Positions 15,490 to 27,900 of a DNA stretch of 64,000 nucleotides are shown piece by piece; the stretch's first letter is position 1; each line of letters begins with the position of its first letter. The DNA comes from Dryocosmus kuriphilus (lineage: Eukaryota > Arthropoda > Insecta > Hymenoptera > Cynipidae). Below the pieces are notes generated by a model that was given only the letters and a program-made list of their open reading frames with translations, had not been told where the DNA came from and searched no databases. The stretch is taken from contig CM076197.1 of NCBI GenBank assembly GCA_038277395.1, positions 101,458,442-101,522,441 of the forward strand, written 5' to 3'. A program made the position numbers and the translations under genes.

Positions 15490-16200
15490 GAAATGGAAAA
15501 TTGGCCAGCTTTGGTCAAATCCTACCAATTATGGCGAACTTTTCCAAACTATGGTAAACCCTGGCAGAACTCTTGTGCCATTGTACGAATGAGTTCGTCA
15601 ATGTGCGAACACTGACCAACTATGGCTAATGAGCGTTTCCCAGTGTTTAAGTATGGGGGAAGAAATGCTTGCGGACTTTGAATTTTTCTAACTTACAAAA
15701 AAATTTGTTTTTACCACTCAGGTACTTGAAACTTATCTTCTTCAAGGACTAAAGAGTTTTCGACCAAAACTGCGGTTATCCGAGGCATTTACCGAAGTTT
15801 CAGCCTTCCTGAAAAATCACCCGAGTGCGCTAGGTACTTAAAACCCATCTTCCTCAGGGAAATTCGTTGTTAAAACCAACATTCGCAAAGCCAAATTTAA
15901 TTCGCGAAAATCTCGCTGTCCTGAGAAATCGCTCAAGTGCACTAGGTGTCTAAAGTTCATCTTCCTCGAGGAATTTGAGTTTTAGACCGAATTTTAGGAT
16001 GCTCGAATAATTTTTGAAAAGCCTGCAAGTCCTGAAAAATCGAACGAGCGCACTAGATATCTAAAGTTCATCTTCCTCGAAGAAGTTGAATTATAAACAG
16101 ACTTTTTAAATGTTCAAGTCATTTTTCGAAGGGTCTGGCCATCCCGAGGAATTTCCCGAGTGCACTAAATGTTTCAAGCTCATTGTCCTCGAGTAGTATC
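15490..16200 (+). repeat. Dispersed repeat with ~113 bp tandem units
   Basis: About five degenerate units between 15710 and 16200. Each carries a 'GTGCACTAGGTGTCTAAAG' plus 'TTCATCTTCCTCGAGGAA' pattern and a 'CCTGAAAAATC' pattern. The first part (15490-15850) recurs inverted at 27640-27900, so the block is dispersed. No coding signal. Confidence 0.65.
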
Positions 16201-16347
16201 CAATAGATCCAGGTTGTTGCACCAGGTCTCTAAAACAAAAATCTACAGGAAGTTGTCCACGAATTGATGTCCAGGATTAGCAAAGTCGGTTCGTTTAATC
16301 CAGATGAATCCCGTGTATGAGTTGTCGTTCATATCGCGATGATCCTA

Positions 16348-17311
16348 CGAGGCACGTCCAGAAAGTAAATGTACTGGTACTCTCACAGCTGTAGGGAATA
16401 CTTTTTCGACATATTGGCAACACTGCCGCGTAGCCTGACCCCTCCCTTTCAAAACGAGACCAATCCGAGGTTATTGTGTTGAAAACTCTTGACGCAGTAG
16501 CATCTCTCACGAAAAATATCCATCGTATCTCCCGCCAAGTGCGAAATTCGCGCCGTCATTCGCTACCTCGTTGTGAAGGGAAAATCTCCAGTTGAGATTT
16601 ATAATGAGGTGAAAACTGTTTACGGTAATGGAGCTATGAATCGTACGAGTGTGTACAAGTGGTGTCGCGAATTTAAAAATGGCCGTACTTCCGTGCATGA
16701 CGATCAGAGGAGCGGAAGATCTTCAATTGTGATTGACGAACTTGTGGAAAAAATCGAGATTGCGGTCCGTGACGATCGCAGATTGACGTTAGATGATCTT
16801 TCTGCGATGTTTCCGCAAATCTCCAGATTCCTGTTACACGCTGAAAAAATTAAAAAGGACTATTCAGAATAAAAGGAGGGGCATACTGACGAAGGGAGTC
16901 TGCCTGCTGCATGACAATGCCAAACCTAACACGGCCAACGCCACGAAGCAACTCCTGGACTCTTTTGGATGGGACTTTTTAAACCACCCCCCGTATTGCC
17001 CTGACCTGGCCCCTTCAGATTTCCATCTCTTCACTTCCCTGAAGGTGCACATGGGTGGAAACAAGTTTTCAACGGACCAGGAGGTGAAGGGGGAGGTGGA
17101 GAAGTGGGCGAAAGAGCTGGCGGGAGACTTCTTCGAGGCAGGCATCAAAAAAAAATTGATCCCGCGGCTCACCACTTGCATCGAGAGGGATGGTGACTAT
17201 GTCGAAAAATAACTTACATATGTAAAAGTGTAACCAACTATGTTTTTGTTTTAATAAATTTTTTTTGAGGCCTACATAAATTGAGTACACTTACTTTCTG
17301 GACGTGCCTCG
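16348..17311 (+). mobile_element. mariner family 1, internally deleted copy
   Basis: Bounded by TA on both sides, with inverted ends CGAGGCACGTCCAGAAAGTA. Frames 16573-16872 and 16793-17212 encode the N-terminal helix-turn-helix part ('SVYKWCREFKNGR', 'RLTLDDLSAMFPQIS') and the C-terminal catalytic part with LLHDNAKP and PYCPDLAPSDFHLF. About 370 bp carrying the first catalytic Asp are missing relative to the copy at 45777. The junction near 16836 has a three-base overlap (ACG) between the two flanks. It cannot encode active transposase but keeps both ends. Confidence 0.9.
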
Positions 17312-17313
17312 TA

Positions 17314-18299
17314 ATTGTGCACTTGCATACAATTCCGTTTTGCGACGAACGTTGACGACCGTGAAATTTTGATAGGAGACCTCTTGTTTTATTCCTTTCT
17401 TCTTAGTACTATCGTGTAATTTTACTAAGAATGTCAAATAAGCATAAATATTAGGATCTGTTAATTCAAGCTCTACACATATATTTGCAACTCAAACTTC
17501 AATAGTTCAATACATTTAGGTTAGAATGTGAGCTTGCCGTTTTACACAAAAAAATGACATTACAATTAAACATTTTCCCCTTTGTGGATACAAAAATAAA
17601 ATCAACTATGATGCAGAAAACTATTTATTTCTATTATTAAAAGAAATTGAACAGACAGAGATTCCTGGATCTAAGAAATGCGTTTCTTTGTTTTTTTTTT
17701 CTTTGTACCAAGGAATCGTTTACTTCTGTTAATTGAATATTGTTTGGATGCAAAAGATTCACGCTTCCATTAGCCTTTACTTCAATGAAATCGATACTTT
17801 AAATGTGACAAAGACTTATTCAAATTAAATAATTCTTACATTAGCGGAGTAAGTAACATAGGTTTTTTGAGTGAAGAGAATATTCATTCAATTAAAGAAA
17901 TATTTATTGCACACTAAGAACTGTCAAAATTAACACAATGAAACAATTATTTGTATTTAAAAATTATTCTTTAAGGATAAATGGATATTCATTCAACTGA
18001 AAAAAATATTTTTTGCATGCTGAAGTTCGACGTAATCATTGCAAGGAAATATTTACCTAAATTAAAGAAATATTTACTTAAGATGAATGAATATTCATTG
18101 AATTAAATAAATATTTATTACATTTAGGAATTGACGTAATCATTGCACTGAAATAATTATTTTGAAATAACTGCATATACGTTTCATTCGAAAAAATGTT
18201 GTTCTCATATAACTTCTTAACATACTTGTATCAATTATATACTTTTATTAAATTTGGAACATATTTGGCCGGGTAGTAGCTATAAGATAGAAAATTGTA
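17314..18299. repeat. AT-rich spacer with three ~105 bp degenerate tandem units
   Basis: Units near 17876, 17985 and 18082 share 'ATTCATTCAATTAAAGAAATATTTATT' and 'GACGTAATCATTGCA' type patterns. No coding signal in the rest. Confidence 0.5.
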
Positions 18300-18556
18300 A
18301 AAGCACTCGAGTATCAGTCCTTTTTGGGTTCGTTACACGGCCACCTTAGGGGTAAGGCAAAGTTCGAGTTGCTTTGTGGGCGTTGGCATACTTCGCGTGC
18401 TCGCAAACCCTGCCATCGTTAATAAAACTACGAATCAACCTGAATTAACCTTGCATGTCTTTGTAGCAAGATTGTGCAAGTGAAGGGTTTTAAAACGATA
18501 AAGAAAAATCTCATTGTAACTCTACGCCAACGCCAGGAAGGCGGCTCGGAGGCATT

Positions 18557-19806
18557 ATGCCTCTGGAGCACGAGGAAAAGATGGACGACGATGACTTCAC
18601 CATCGCGTCATCAAGGAAGCGACGACGCCAATCCGCTACTTCCATAGATGGAAGCAGTAAGACCTTAAGGACGTCGATTATAAGCATGTCCCCTTTATGC
18701 AAGCCCGATTTAGTTAGACAGAATAGACCATCGGGTTTAAGCGCCAAGACCCCCCAAGTAAAATCAGGGCTGGACAAAGTTCCCCCCATAAATATGCTAG
18801 TGGATGAGGCCAATCATCCCTACACCGTCCTGCATAAACTCTTGAAAAAATCGACCCAATTTAAGCCCATAGTCTATAACGTGGGCTCTAATATCTACTG
18901 GGTTCGCGTTTCATACTCGACTACCGGACAGTCATTTCTAACTTAGAAAAGGAAGGGTTCGAGTACTACTTGTACAAGCACATAGAATCACCCCCTGTTA
19001 AACTCGGCATTAGAAATATCCCGATTTCTTTCCCTGAAGATTCAGTAATTGCTGAACTACAGGAAGAAGGATATACAGTCACTACTATCAGTCGGATGAG
19101 AAACCGACAATCTAGAAAAGCCCTGCCTATGATTCTTCTTACGGTCCCAAATTCGCCGCAGGCAAAAGACCTTCTAAACCTACAGTCCCTAGCGTTTATA
19201 AAAATAAAAGTGGAGCCCTATGTTAAACCAAAGGAAACCTCTCAGTGTTTCAACTGCCAGAGGTTTCACCATGTTTCCGACATCTGCCAGGCTACCCCAC
19301 GTTGCGTCAAGTGTGGAGGCTCGCACCGTAGCTCAAGCTGCGAAAAAGACCCGCAAGCTCCGGCCACTTGCGCTAACTGCTCCAAAGATCATCCTGCCAA
19401 CTATCGAGGCTGTTTTGCGTTTAAGAAAGCCTCCAGAAATCAAAACTCCAGTCATAATCAAAACAAAAATAAATTAATAACCTCAGGTGTCAAAAAAGTA
19501 AAAAATGTAGTAACTCAAAATAAAGAGCCTACTCCACAGACTACACCGATGCAAAGCTCTCCGCAAAACAGACACCCCCCGTTTTCACCCCCCCCCCCCC
19601 CACTCCGTGAAGCAGACACCCCCTTTTTTCGGGCCCCCCCCCCCCCCCCCGTAAATGTACCGTTTTTCAGCACAATTGTAGCGTCTACCACACAATCAAA
19701 GCCAAGCGCTATCAATTCTAAACCTAGGCAGTCAACTAAAAAACTGCAAAATAATACACAAGTTAAAACATCCAACACCGGTGTTAAAAACCACTCCACA
19801 GACTAG
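18557..19806 (+). pseudogene. LINE ORF1 (gag-like, three CCHC knuckles), frameshifted
   Basis: Encodes an RNA-binding nucleocapsid-like protein. From the ATG at 18557 the first frame runs to about 18945, starting MPLEHEEKMDDDDF with a basic KRRR patch, and ends early. The second frame (18970-19806) continues the domain without its own start. It contains a Jockey-ORF1-type fold ('LGIRNIPISF..VIAELQEEGY'), then three knuckles: CFNCQRFHHVSDIC, CVKCGGSHRSSSC and CANCSKDHPANYRGC. A proline-rich tail includes two C homopolymers (near 19590 and 19637). One frameshift between 18930 and 18970 joins the halves. Probably dead. Confidence 0.8.
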
Positions 19807-19992
19807 AGTCACTCCAGTAGCCGCGCCTACTCACACTGCTCCATCCCAAATAATAAAAATAAACTTAATAAGCCTTTTAAATCGCGCCACGATCTTGACC
19901 ACCGATATAATGAGGGGAAAAAATAAATCTAACCGAATCAATAAATTCAATCGCTGAGATTATAAATAATATATTAACACTCGCTATCGAAA

Positions 19993-22541
19993 ATGGCCAC
20001 CTCCAGTAATAACGTATTAAAAATTATTTTTTGGAACGCACAGGGTTTCTATAAAAAAAAGACATGAACTAGCTACTTATCTCTATCAAAATAGTATAAA
20101 CATATGCCTACTCAGCGAAACTTTACTCCGCGAATCCCTACGATTCAATCTTAAAAGTGGCTATAAATCTTACAGGAGCAACACTAATAGGAGAACCGCC
20201 ATTTTAATTCAAGGAAATATTGAACATCATGAACTAATAATACCCGAACTAGAAACTCTCGAAGCTACTGCTATTCAAATAAAAATACATGGAAATCCGT
20301 ACGCTATCGTCTCGCTATACCAAACTTGCTCTAAAGCATTTACAAACAATGATTACAGTAAAATTTTTAAACTTGCATCCCTCAGTTATTGCTGCAGGCA
20401 ACTTCAACGCGAAACATCTAGCTTGGAATAGCAGAACAACTAACAAGACCGGAAAGCAATTATTTCAATTCATAACGGACAAAAATCTGTCCGTCTCCGC
20501 ACCAGATTCACATACCCTTTTTCCCCATAATACTAAACATAAATCGGACCTCATTGACTTAGCCTCCATCCTAAATGTGAAAAATCTCCGTTTGCACCTC
20601 GCTACAATTTTGCCAAAGCAAACTGTCAGAATTTCACCTCGACCCTGGAATCCCAACTAGATTTAGAACCAACATTACTAAATACTACTCAAATAGATCA
20701 AGCCGTAGCAAACCTCACTCTTAATATAAAAACTGCTATTCAAACTTCAGTCCCTCAGACTACATTTAATGAATACGATCCGCCCCTCAGCCCTGAGATT
20801 CAAGATCTCATGAACACTCGTAACAAGCTTTTTAATAAACATCAGAATACTAAAAACCCCATTCTAAAAAATACGATTAACCATCTTCGAAAAACCACTG
20901 CTGTAAAAACTATTGAACACAGGTGCAATAATTGGAATACAGTAGTCGGAAGGCTAGAGATCAAAGATAACTCCATTTGGCGCATGACGAAGGCCCTCTT
21001 ACAAAACCGCGAACTAATATCCCCCCTCTAAAAAAATCCGATCAAACCTTTGCACTTTCTTCCAGCGATAAAGTGAACCTACTAGCAGATAATTATGAAA
21101 GTAACTTCTCGCCACATGATGAACCATCAGACCTGCAACATATCACTGAATGTGAAAAAATTTGTTTCCGAGTACCTCAAAGCCCCCAGTACTGATAATT
21201 TCAAGAAAATAACCGCAAAAGAAATAACCAAACAGATTAAAATTACTAAAAATAATAAAGCGCTCGGCCCTGACTCAATTTCAAATCTAGTTCTTAAAAA
21301 GCTTCCTGTCTCGTGCCTCAAATTTTCAACGCATATCTACAACTTAGCTACTTTTCTGACTCCTGGAAAATGGCCCACATCTTAGTTTTTCAGAAAAAAG
21401 ACAAAGATCCATATCATCCAACTAGCTATAGACCCATTAGCCTTTTAAATACAATGAGCAACATTTTTGAGAAAATAATTCTCTGACATATAAATTGTCA
21501 CCTCGAGAAAAACAGCATCCTTAAACCGCAACAATACGGCTTCAGAAAATGTCATTCCACTCAGCACATGATGTCAAGCTCACAGAAGCCATTAGCTTAA
21601 ATTTCAATCGGAAAAAGCATACTGGAGCTGTTTTCCTCGATGTGGCAAAGGACTTTGACAGTCTCTGCCACATAGGCTTGCTCAGAAAACTTATTACATA
21701 CAATTTTCCAAGAGGGCTCATTTTCTTTATTCCTTCGTATCTAACTAATAGAAAATTTTCAGTCAAATTACAGAACACACTCTCAAGCGAAAGGCCTTGC
21801 CGAGCAGGTGTCCCCCAAGGTAGTATCCTCGGACCTGTCTTCTTATTATATACGTAAACGATATCCCCGAGGTTCCTGAAGTTTCCATTGGAATATACGC
21901 AGATGACACAGCACTATTTACTTCTTCCTGGTCAATTCACAAAATCCATGGACTAAAATTTCGGATGGACTTTGGAAAAATTAACGTTTCAAAATCAGAA
22001 TCAATTCTTTTCTCAGTTAGAAGGCGAGTCAAAATAGATCCACCGCAAATTTTTAATGAATCAATTGAATGGAAAATTCCGTAAAATACTTAGGGAGGTA
22101 AGCTCCATAAACGGAAAGAATATATTCAGGACACTAAACGAAAAGCTCTCGGGGTTATCTCGCGCCTACATCCTATTTTCAATCGAGACTCAAGTCTAAA
22201 ACCTGACCATGCGATCATAATATATAAAATGTTTATACGACCTATCATAACTTACGCCTGAACAATCTGGGGGTGGTGCGTCAAAAAGTAATATTAATCA
22301 GATCCAGATAATTAAAAACAAATTTCTCAGATGCATCATCAAGGCACCCAGATATACAAAAAACTCAGTTTTACATAAAGAATTTCAACTACCTTATATT
22401 TTAGATTATATTAAAGAAACTGCTACTAAATTCTGTGATTCTGCATCACTATCGCCTTTTGAACATATTTACTCCTTAGGGAAATATAACTATGACCCAC
22501 TTCGCAAGCATACGATGTCAAAAGACTTTCTCATGAAATAA
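19993..22541 (+). pseudogene. LINE ORF2 (endonuclease/RT), multiply frameshifted
   Basis: Starts at ATG 19993 with 'LKIIFWNAQGF', the APE-type endonuclease entry motif. It breaks within 20 codons. Further endonuclease pieces (AAGNFNAKHLAWNS near 20390) and RT pieces follow: ALGPDSISNLVLKKLP (21250), YRPISLLNT (21430), VFLDVAKDFDS (21630; the family usually has AFD), GVPQGSILGPVF (21805) and YADDTALF (21897). It ends in MSKDFLMK with a stop at 22541. Several stops and shifts make it inactive. Confidence 0.8.
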
Positions 22542-22563
22542 TTCACCCAGACTGGGGGTGTGG

Positions 22564-22603
22564 GTCGACGCAGCATCGAGACATGCCTCGAAGCTGCGTC
22601 AAC
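22564..22603 (+). other. Stem-loop in LINE 1 3' untranslated region
   Basis: GACGCAGC (22567-22574) pairs with GCTGCGTC (22593-22600). An inner TCGAG/CTCGA stem surrounds a short ACATGC loop. Such 3' hairpins can be recognised by the element's own RT; that role is inferred. Confidence 0.6.
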
Positions 22604-23164
22604 CTGACACCCTAGACCTGGCTGCAATCTTCACTTCACTTCGACCTCAGTAAACCCTCTCCTTTCTTTTTTTTTACTTCTACAACATAAAATAATATCT
22701 TAGATTATTGTGGTTTTTTCCCTTCTTGAGGGCTTTTTCCCACACATCAACGTCACTTCTACTCTCTGCCATGTCAAATTTCTCTCACATTGTGTAATAA
22801 TGCCCGAACGGGTACTGCACAACAATTCCTTCCAGTTAGTATCATTCTTCGGGGAGCTCAACCGCCGCGGTGCGCGGGTGGCATGGCTTTGCCGTGCCCA
22901 CCGCCACCGGCGTGCATTGGATCTCACAGGAGGGGGCGATGGCTGGGGCCCCCTCATCCCCACCCCTTTTTTTACGCAACACAAGAGCGATATTTCGTTT
23001 CTGAGATCATTGGATCATTCGATCATTCGATCATTTATCATTGCGACCGATACGGTTCGTGTCTGTGTCCGAAAAGCTTGGTGCTTGTGCTTCCAAGATC
23101 ATGTAGCATTTCGAAGTTATGGATCAACACAACGGCGAAGGTGTTTGGCGCACGTTGGTTGTAT

Positions 23165-23252
23165 GCAGTTGAAGGCATGTGGCGCGCACTCAATGGATGT
23201 AGGCGTACGGCGCGCACCCAATGGATGAAGGCGTATGGCGCACATCCAGGAA
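23165..23252. repeat. ~28 bp tandem repeat, three units
   Basis: Three successive units of the type 'AAGGCRTGTGGCGCGCAC.CAATGGATG' lie in the leader of LINE 2, just before its ORF1. Confidence 0.6.
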
Positions 23253-23257
23253 AAATC

Positions 23258-24539
23258 ATGGAAAAGGAAGAAGATTTCAAGCTAGCAGAAAATGGGAAGA
23301 GGAAGCAAGTCCTACCAGAAATCAAATCAGACCGAAAAAAGATGATGTCAAAACAACAAATCACGCTACCCGTCAGTAACCGATTTGTTGCCTTATCCGC
23401 ACCGTCGATAGAGGACACAATGGAAATGAAAGAAGCTGGGATATCGCAGCAAAACAAATCGGGAGGAAGCCCTCAAGAAGACAACGTTGGACCAGAGGAA
23501 AGAAACAAAAAGGAAGTGAGGACACTACCAATCGTGATAAATGAAGAAAGCATGGACAATAAAAAGAGACTTGCACTATATAAACAACTCAAATCTATCA
23601 CCAAGCAAATGACGATGAAAATATCACAGACTGTACTCTCAATATATCCAATCGGAATGAAGAGAAAAATCAAAAACTAGTATTAAAGGGATTACTCAGG
23701 ATGGACACCAAAGAAATTCATGACGAACTGAAGGAAATGGGCTCTGAACCAAAAACAAATATTCACGATGACTATCAATAAGGAAAGAAATCAAGACTAT
23801 CCACCTTATCTTGTAGTATACGGCCCGAATATGGAAGGCGAGGAACTCAGAAAATTAAAAAACATTGGAGTACTCAACTATACAAAAATCAAGTGGGAAG
23901 AATACAGAAACACGAGGCAAATTACCCAGTGCTACAATTGCAAAAAATTTGGACACGGGACAACAAACTGTTACAACCAAACGAAGTGCACGAAATGTGG
24001 AGAGGAGCACCATACCAAAACATGCCCAAAGCCGAAGGACGAGAGTGCAACCTGCGTCAACTGCAACTTCCATGGCTGCCCTAAATATATACAAAAAATC
24101 AACAAAATCCTGATGTTAAGAGAAGCAACTCGAGAAAAAAAAAACCTTAAGAAAAATTGGGAAATATCGAGAACCGCAGCACATCAACCCTCAAATGGAG
24201 AAAAAAACACGAGTACCAAATGAACATGCTCATTCTTCAAATGCAGTAACGAGAGGACGACAATCTGCAACAAATACCATCACCAGCACACCATCTACGC
24301 AGCACATACATGCAGCAGTCACGAGCCCAGCAACCTTGCAACCAACAACAGTCTCGCAGTCAACAACAACAGCGCAGCCAACCCCCAGCCTAGTGCAGAG
24401 CGAGGAAGTTCAACTTTACAAAGAATACGCATCAGTATGTAAGTTACTACAAGATAAATTTAATATTAGAAAGGTGATAGAAATAGTCATCTCTATCGTG
24501 AACTTGATCAAACAGACAGTAAAATACAACATGGAATAA
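23258..24539 (+). pseudogene. LINE 2 ORF1 (gag-like), frameshifted
   Basis: Likely start is ATG 23258 (MEKEEDFKLAENGKRKQ). The first frame ends at 23680. A second frame supplies 'VLKGLLRMDTKEIHDELKEMG' near 23680-23760, and a third (to 24223) holds two good knuckles, CYNCKKFGHGTTNC and CTKCGEEHHTKTC, plus a CVNCNFHGC variant. A Thr/Gln/Pro/Ser-rich tail follows in yet another frame (24198-24539). The order matches Jockey ORF1 proteins, which bind element RNA. At least three frameshifts. Confidence 0.75.
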
Positions 24540-24569
24540 TTTCTTCTGAATATATGCTACTCTTCGGAA

Positions 24570-27089
24570 ATGTACAATAATTACAATTTGCTCTTAGCCC
24601 ATTGGAATGCAAATGGCATTCTACATAAACAAAAGGAGATGAGAGGCACTTTCTCGAGAAACACAATATAGACATCTTTATGATTGATATTACCAAACAA
24701 AATTAAAAGCAACACATAATTTCCACACACCAGGGTATAAAACTTTCAGGAAAGATAGAGACAGTCAGAGTGCAGGAAGGGGAGTCGCTATTCTGGTTAA
24801 ACAAAACATCCCTTACATAGAAGTAGAATATAACACCACAATAGCTGAAGCTATAGGGATTGAACTCACAAATAATATCACTTTAACCTCAGTTTATGTA
24901 CCTTCGAAACAGCTAAAGTTCAATGATCTTGATAAAAATTTTAGAAGTCAAAATAAAAGAATCGCTCTGGGAGACTTTAATACAAAACACAATCACTGGA
25001 ATTGCAAAATTAGCAACAAAAATAGTAACACAAACTACAATTACAACCTCAAAAATCACTTGGCAACCCTAGCTCCAGATACACCTACTCTTTATCCATA
25101 TATGGACAATCGACTTCCCAGCACAGTCGACATAGGGATACTGAAAAATATCATTAATAACATAACGATAGACACACTGAACGAACTGGACTCTGACCAC
25201 TTACCAATAATAGTTTCACTTTCCAACTCCTCACATGAAATCGAAAACAGAACAACCTTAAGTTACAAAAAGACAGATTGGGATAAATTTCGGGAACACA
25301 TCAATGATAACATTACCATTAATTCCAAATTATTAAGAACTACTGCTATAGATGAATCAGTACACACTTTTACTGCACTAACAACAAGTGCTATTTCAAC
25401 CGCAATTCCAAATTATAAACCAGAACCAGCAAAGACTCCCTTACCGGAACACATGAAAAATCTTATAGCAGAAAGAAATAAAACCCGCAATGTTTTTCAA
25501 AAAACTGACATACGACAGTTTGAAATAATTAAAAATACCCTCGGCAACTTAGTAAACGCAGAAACAAAAAAATTTTCCAACAAAGATTGGGATAATAATT
25601 TGCAAAACTTGAAATTAAAAGATAGTTCTCTCTGGAAAACCGCGAAAACCGCGAAATACTTTTCCAAACGAATCCCTGAGAAAATTAGAAAACTACAGGG
25701 CACAATGGGCCTCGTCTATAGCGATATAGATAAAGCCAATGTGCTGGCAGAAACGTTCGAGAAGGTGCATCATCTCACCGAGGATATGGGAGATAGCGAA
25801 ATAGAAATAATAGTAAATAATAGCTACATTGACATCCTAGAGACTGATTTAGAAATAAATACAATTGTGATAACAACTCCGAAAGAAATTAAAAACCAAT
25901 GAACAAACTGCGCCAAGAAAAGCCCCTGGGCCAGACGGTATACAAAATCGTGTGCTAAAAAATTTTCCACGTAAAGCAATAGTTCAGTTAACCTATGTTT
26001 TCAACTCATGTTTCAAATTATCATATTTTCCACAAGAGTGGAAAATTGCAAACGTGCTTGCGTTCCAAAAACCTTTTGCCTACCTTGAGCAAAATCTTTG
26101 AAATTATAATATTATATCGCCTCAAAAACTTCGATTCAACAAATAAAATCCTCATGAATGAACAATTTGAATTCAGGGAAAAGCACAGCACTGTTCAACA
26201 GCTAGCTCGCCTGACAAATCACATCTCTACAAATTTTAACTTGAATCAATCAACCGCAGCAATTTTTCTTGATATCGAAAAAGCTTTTGACACCGTTTGG
26301 CACAGATGGCTCATACACAAATTACATCAGTTGAACATACCTATATATATCGTGAAACTTCTTGTAAACTATCTCACAAATAGAAAATTTGCAGTATTAT
26401 GTAATAGTAAGAAATCCGAATTGCAAAATATAGCGGCAGGTGTTCCACAGGGATCCATACTGGGACCCACACTATTTTTATTTTACATTAACGATATCCT
26501 AAAAAATAAAAATACAAATATAGCTATATTCGCAGACGACACAGCATAAGAAATCAGAAGTAAACGAAAACGATCTTGTCATCTCATGAGGCAACGTAAA
26601 AATTTCTCAGGAAAAATTTTTCAAATATCTAGGTGTGATATTAGATAGCAAACATACATATATACGACATATTAACGAGACGTGCAAAAAAGGATACAAA
26701 ATGAATGGCCTGTTATTTAGACTAATAAACAGGAAAGGTGCCCTTACTATTAAGAACAAAATGATATTATATAAGATGCTTATCAAACCTGTATTATTAT
26801 ACGCAACCCCAGTTTGGAGCAGCGCTGCAAATCTAAATCTGAAAAAACTGAAAACGTTCTAAAATAAATTATTGAGGCGAATAAGAAATTCAAATCCTAG
26901 AAAACGAAATACAGACATTCGAAAAAGAATTTCAAGTAAATGATATAAAAGCAAATCCTCGAACAGACACATGCATATTACAATTACCGTTTGAATAACT
27001 CTAAAGATCTAGCAGACATACATTTATATGATAAAAACAACGAACCATTTAAAATAAAATCAAAATTACCCTATGCTCTACTAAAGTAA
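24570..27089 (+). pseudogene. LINE 2 ORF2 (endonuclease/RT), frameshifted
   Basis: From ATG 24570: MYNNYNLLLAHWNANGI (endonuclease entry motif). The frame breaks near 24670. Later endonuclease blocks are IALGDFNTKHNHWNC (24961) and LDSDHLPIIVSL (25189). RT blocks: PGPDGIQNRVLKNFP (25927), a damaged fingers region, IFLDIEKAFDTVW (26263), GVPQGSILGPTLF (26440) and FADDTA (26529). The C-terminal piece ends in KSKLPYALLK with a stop at 27089. The long open piece 25060-25902 shows the decay is moderate. Confidence 0.8.
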
Positions 27090-27100
27090 AATATTCCGAA

Positions 27101-27150
27101 TACACACACACACACACACACGCGTGTGTGTGTGTGTGTGTGTGTGTGTA
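27101..27150. repeat. Palindromic (AC)n/(GT)n tract
   Basis: (AC)n followed by CGCG and (GT)n, flanked by GAATA/TATTC, makes a near-perfect 50-60 bp palindrome of alternating purine-pyrimidine sequence just after LINE 2 ORF2. Confidence 0.9.
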
Positions 27151-27639
27151 TTCTCTACTGTACATACCATTGTAAATAGCTCTAGATTTAAGGAAATAGA
27201 TTTAAGTATAAAATAAAAATCAAATGGGACTTTTTCCAACAACCTTTTACCCAAAGTAAATTGACAAACGAAACATTATAATGTAAACTTAGGCTACACC
27301 AAATATAAACATTCTGATAAGTAAAGCATTTAACGGGCGCAGAATATCATACAAATATAAATGTAATACAAATGTACCTGTAAACCATACTGATTAATAA
27401 ACGGTTTTTAAAATAATAAAAAGCCATCACCGATCATAGTAAACCAGCACATTCCACAAATCATTGACTTCATCCGGGAACTGAATATAAGATCCAAGAA
27501 ACCCATCAACCTAAATATTCTCTAGGAAGGTTACTCATTCAAAACTTCGAAGACACACGACCGGAACACGCTCATCCAACTATTTACACAAAAGAACGTC
27601 CTTCACCACACATTCGCCACTCAATTTCATCGAGCAAGA

Positions 27640-27900
27640 TGGGTTTTAAATACCTAGTGCACTCGGATGATTTTTCAGGAGGGCTAAAACTTCGGCAAAT
27701 ACCTCGGATATATGCATTTTTGGTGGAAAACTCTTTAGTCTTTGAAGAAGATAAGTTTCAAGTACATGAGTGTCAAAACAAATTTTTTTGTAACTTAGAA
27801 GAATCCAAAGTCCGCAGGTATTTCTTCGCCAATAGTTAAACACTACGAAACACTCATTAGCCATATTTTGTCAGTGTTTCATTTCCACGCGGGCTATGGT
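27640..27900 (-). repeat. Inverted copy of the 15.5-15.85 kb repeat
   Basis: The reverse complement matches 15490-15850, including GTACTTGAAACTTATCTTCT and the Cys/His-free filler. The open frames on both strands here are incidental. Confidence 0.7.

Larger units (their letters stand above)
18300..22660 (+). mobile_element. Jockey-like LINE 1, decayed
   Basis: Complete layout of a Jockey-group element: a GC-richer 5' leader from about 18300, a zinc-knuckle ORF1, an endonuclease/RT ORF2, and a 3' untranslated part with a stem-loop ending in a T/CTT-rich tract near 22660. Both ORFs are frameshifted. The 5' boundary is approximate and no target duplication was identified. Confidence 0.75.
22690..27420 (+). 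mobile_element. Jockey-like LINE 2, decayed
   Basis: A second LINE immediately downstream of LINE 1, same strand, different sequence. It has a GC-rich leader (about 22800-23255), ORF1 with zinc knuckles, ORF2, and an AT-rich 3' region ending about AATAAACGGTTTTTAAAATAATAAAA near 27420. Boundaries are approximate. The close packing of two LINEs suggests an insertion hot spot or chance. Confidence 0.7.
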
